Source: Agromyces sp. SYSU T00194 (GTDB lineage: Bacteria; Actinomycetota; Actinomycetes; Actinomycetales; Microbacteriaceae). Taken from it: DNA of 64,000 nucleotides. The DNA lies in NCBI RefSeq assembly GCF_040496035.1, contig NZ_JBEPJZ010000001.1, positions 2,356,001-2,420,000 of the forward strand, written 5' to 3'. Each line of letters begins with the position of its first letter. The first letter of the stretch is position 1. This document shows positions 61,781-64,000 of this stretch, piece after piece. The notes below the pieces were generated by a model, which saw only the letters and a program-made list of their open reading frames with translations, did no database searches and was not told the origin of the DNA. Position numbers and translations under genes: made by a program.

Positions 61781-61786
61781 TATACT
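61781..61786 (+). promoter_or_regulatory. -10 box of the CNNM/CorC gene pair
   Basis: TATACT, five of six matches; start codon is 81-87 nt further, so a leader of about 75 nt is expected. No -35 consensus. The leader is Pyr-rich (61801-61850) with no riboswitch fold that I recognise. Confidence 0.5.
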
Positions 61787-61866
61787 TGCGTCCACGATGG
61801 ACGACCCTCCTTCTTCCAGTCCCAGTTCCCCTGGTCATAGACCCCTGCCCGTGAACGATCGGTCGG

Positions 61867-63195
61867 GTGCGAATGCCTGAGTGGCTCCTGCTCACGTTCG
61901 GACTCCTGCTCACGATCGGCACGGGCTTGTTCGTCGCCAGCGAGTTCGCGCTGGTCAACCTCGACCGATCCGACCTCGAGGCGCGCCGCGATCGCGGCGA
62001 GACCCGTCTCGGGCTCACGATCGCCGCACTGAAGATCACGTCGACGCACCTGTCGAGCGCCCAGCTCGGCATCACGATCACGACGCTGCTCACCGGCTAC
62101 ACCATGGAGCCCGCGATCAGCTCGCTGCTCGCCGGCCCGCTCGAGGCGATCGGCGTGCCCGAGTCGCTCGTGCGACCGGTCGGCGCGACGACCGCGATCG
62201 TGGTCGCCACCCTCCTGTCGATGATCATCGGCGAGCTCGTGCCGAAGAACTTCGCGCTCGCGCTGCCCCGTCAGACGGCGGTGCTCGTGATGCCGTTCCA
62301 GACGGCGTTCACGACCGTGTTCGGGCCGGCCATCCGGCTGCTGAACGGCAGCGCCAACGCGCTGCTGCGCCTCATGGGCGTCGAGCCCAAGGAGGAGCTC
62401 TCCGGCGCCCGGTCGGCCGAGGAGCTGTCCTCGCTCGTGCGCCGCTCGGCGAGCGCGGGGATGCTCGAGAAGGACACCGCCACGCTGCTCAGCCGCACCC
62501 TGAGCTTCTCGCGCCTGAGCGCGGCCGACGTGATGACCCCGCGGCCGCGCGTCGCGAGCGTCTCCCGCACCGACACGGCGGCGGACGTGATCGAACTCGC
62601 CTCGCAGACGGGCTACTCGAGGTTCCCCGTGCACGAGGAGAACGTCGACGACGTCGTGGGTCTCGTGCACGTCAAGCAGGCCGTCGCGGTGCCGCGCGAG
62701 CGGCGGGCCGACGTGCCGGTCTCGGCGCTGCAGTCCGACGGGCTGCGCGTGCCCGAGACGATGCGCCTGGACGCGCTGCTCGGCGAGCTGCGGGGACGCG
62801 GGTACCAGATGGCCGTCGTCGTCGACGAGTACGGCGGCACCGCTGGCGTGGCCACGCTCGAGGACCTCGTCGAGGAGATCGTCGGCGAGGTGTCCGACGA
62901 GCACGACCGCTCTCGTGCCGGCATCGTGCGCCGGCCGGGCGCGGTGACGTTCCCCGGCCTGCTCCGACCCGACGAACTGCTCGAGCGCGCCGGCATCCGC
63001 GTGCCCGACGACGGGCCGTACGAGACCGTCGGCGGGTACGTCATGAGCGAGCTCGGACGACTGCCCGCGGTGGGCGACGAGATCGAGACGGGCGAGGGCA
63101 CGCTGCAGGTCGTGCGCCTCGACGGGCGGCGCATCGACCGGCTGCGCTTCGTGCGCACCGCGCCCGTGACCGAGGAGGAGGCGGCCGATGTCTGA
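61867..63195 (+). CDS. CNNM/CorC-type membrane protein (HlyC/CorC family), first of two
   Basis: 442 aa. DUF21 membrane domain (about 1-180; VASEFALVNLDRSDLEARRD), CBS pair (about 215-335; VMTPRPRVASVSRTDTAADVI and VVVDEYGGTAGVATLEDLVEEIVGE), and C-terminal CorC_HlyC domain (FPGLLRPDELLERAGIRVP). Proteins of this layout, such as bacterial CorC and MpfA, handle Mg2+ efflux; they are often mis-named hemolysins. GTG 61867 or ATG 61873 could be the start. The next gene overlaps it by 8 nt. Confidence 0.9.
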   Translation: MRMPEWLLLTFGLLLTIGTGLFVASEFALVNLDRSDLEARRDRGETRLGLTIAALKITSTHLSSAQLGITITTLLTGYTMEPAISSLLAGPLEAIGVPESLVRPVGATTAIVVATLLSMIIGELVPKNFALALPRQTAVLVMPFQTAFTTVFGPAIRLLNGSANALLRLMGVEPKEELSGARSAEELSSLVRRSASAGMLEKDTATLLSRTLSFSRLSAADVMTPRPRVASVSRTDTAADVIELASQTGYSRFPVHEENVDDVVGLVHVKQAVAVPRERRADVPVSALQSDGLRVPETMRLDALLGELRGRGYQMAVVVDEYGGTAGVATLEDLVEEIVGEVSDEHDRSRAGIVRRPGAVTFPGLLRPDELLERAGIRVPDDGPYETVGGYVMSELGRLPAVGDEIETGEGTLQVVRLDGRRIDRLRFVRTAPVTEEEAADV

Positions 63196-64000
63196 TTGGG
63201 CCGGAATCGCCTGGCTGGTCGTGCTGCTGGCCGGCAACGCCTTCTTCGTCGGCGCCGAGTTCGCCGTCATCTCCGCGCGACGCTCGCAGATCGAGCCGCT
63301 CGCGGAGCAGGGCCTGCGTCGCGCCAAGACCGCGCTCTGGGCGATGGAGCACGCCACGCTCATGCTGGCGATGAGCCAGCTGGGCATCACGATCTGCTCG
63401 CTGCTGATCCTGAACGTCTCGGAGCCCGCCATCCACCACCTGCTGGAGGTGCCGCTGGCGCTCACCGGGTGGTCGGAGGAGGTCATCGGCGTCATCGCGT
63501 TCGTGATCGCGCTCGTGCTGGTCTCGTACCTGCACGTGGTGCTCGGCGAGATGGTGCCGAAGAACCTGTCCTTCTCGATGCCCGACCGGGCGGTGCTGCT
63601 GCTGGCGCCGCCGCTGGTGTTCACCGCGCGCGTGTTCCGCCCGCTGATCGTGGCGCTGAACGCGACCGCGAACGGCGTGGTGCGACTGTTCCGCGTCGAG
63701 CCGAAGGACGAGGCGACGAGCACCTTCACGCTCGAGGAGGTGCAGACGATCGTCGACCAGTCGCGGCGCGAGGGCGTGCTGGAGGACTCGAGCGGCACCC
63801 TGACCGGCGTGTTCGAGTTCACGACCAAGGTGGTGAGCGACATCGCGCTGCCGCTCGACGAGCTGGTCTGCCTCGGGCCCGACGGGACGCCCGGCGACGT
63901 CGAGCGCGCCGTCGCCCGTCGCGGCTTCTCGCGGTACGTCATCTGCGACGCGAACGGCGAGCCGGCCGGCTACGTGCACCTGAAGGACGTGATCGAGCTC
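63188..64000 (+). CDS. CNNM/CorC-type membrane protein, second of two (partial)
   Basis: The first 271 codons are visible. DUF21 domain with GNAFFVGAEFAVISARRSQIE and MLAMSQLGITICSLLI, then VLGEMVPKNLSF; an early CBS repeat (LPLDELVCLGPDGTPGDVERA) begins near residue 220. Overlaps the upstream gene by 8 nt and is a diverged paralogue. Pairs of such genes are common in actinobacteria and may form heterodimers. The end, including the second CBS repeat, lies outside the window. Confidence 0.9.
   Translation, partial: MSDWAGIAWLVVLLAGNAFFVGAEFAVISARRSQIEPLAEQGLRRAKTALWAMEHATLMLAMSQLGITICSLLILNVSEPAIHHLLEVPLALTGWSEEVIGVIAFVIALVLVSYLHVVLGEMVPKNLSFSMPDRAVLLLAPPLVFTARVFRPLIVALNATANGVVRLFRVEPKDEATSTFTLEEVQTIVDQSRREGVLEDSSGTLTGVFEFTTKVVSDIALPLDELVCLGPDGTPGDVERAVARRGFSRYVICDANGEPAGYVHLKDVIEL

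Noticed and set aside
61793..61866. Mg2+ riboswitch before the CNNM/CorC pair
   Set aside because: The leader is about 75 nt with no M-box or ykoK-type elements that I can recognise.

Overview
The window is chromosomal DNA of a high-GC actinobacterium. The marker set is diagnostic: two WhiB proteins, MtrA-MtrB-LpqB, a PdtaS-type kinase, a fused E2o/E1o 2-oxoglutarate dehydrogenase (Kgd), GuaB1, a SigH/SigR-RsrA pair and long-form HPF next to secA. Gene order and the 106-aa WhiB2 type suggest Micrococcales, probably Microbacteriaceae; that placement is inference. I see no rRNA, tRNA, CRISPR array, prophage or insertion sequence. No stretch over 300 bases lacks a gene.

Layout. 1-9501: envelope polysaccharide region: ABC exporter pair (ATPase cut by the window edge), a secreted lysozyme-like protein with four C-terminal repeats, two glycosyltransferases, a phosphomannomutase-type HAD protein and two tandem Wzy/ligase-like membrane proteins. 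9539-14450: acyl-CoA dehydrogenase, manA, a GlxA-type regulator facing a 49-aa membrane peptide, and galE. 14623-21755: whiB2, a giant membrane glycosyltransferase, a DUF5719-like protein, a degenerate metallopeptidase-family protein, DUF3499 and ahcY; this matches the M. tuberculosis whiB2-Rv3259-Rv3258c-manB-manA neighbourhood, but manB is absent. 21789-33897: RDD and SpoIIM proteins, then a four-gene insert (ArsR-like regulator, MFS exporter, lipase maturation factor, FAD oxidoreductase), then a DUF58-MoxR-DUF4350-DUF4129-membrane protein operon.

34072-42766 is a conserved core: mtrA-mtrB-lpqB-comF-hpf-secA. 42937-46444 is a small, poorly understood cluster: an Rv3235-family protein, a protein with two apparent tandem small beta-barrels, a MerR/excisionase-like DNA-binding protein, a SAF-domain membrane protein and a CpaE/ParA-like ATPase with a changed P-loop. 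Then pdtaS and whiB1 converge, followed by a membrane protein, a 27-bp tandem array touching the end of bcp, gntR, rsgA-aroA and sigR-rsrA. The right end holds an MMPL exporter with a palindrome abutting its start codon, kgd, guaB1 and two CNNM/CorC-type proteins, the second cut by the edge.

How the genes work together: much of the window serves the envelope. ManA and the HAD protein could supply mannose phosphates and GalE UDP-galactose; glycosyltransferases, Wzy-like proteins and the ABC exporter would assemble and export glycan; MtrAB-LpqB and WhiB1/WhiB2 control growth and division; SecA exports. A general feature is a TANNNT-like -10 hexamer 6-9 nt before many start codons, which predicts many leaderless mRNAs.
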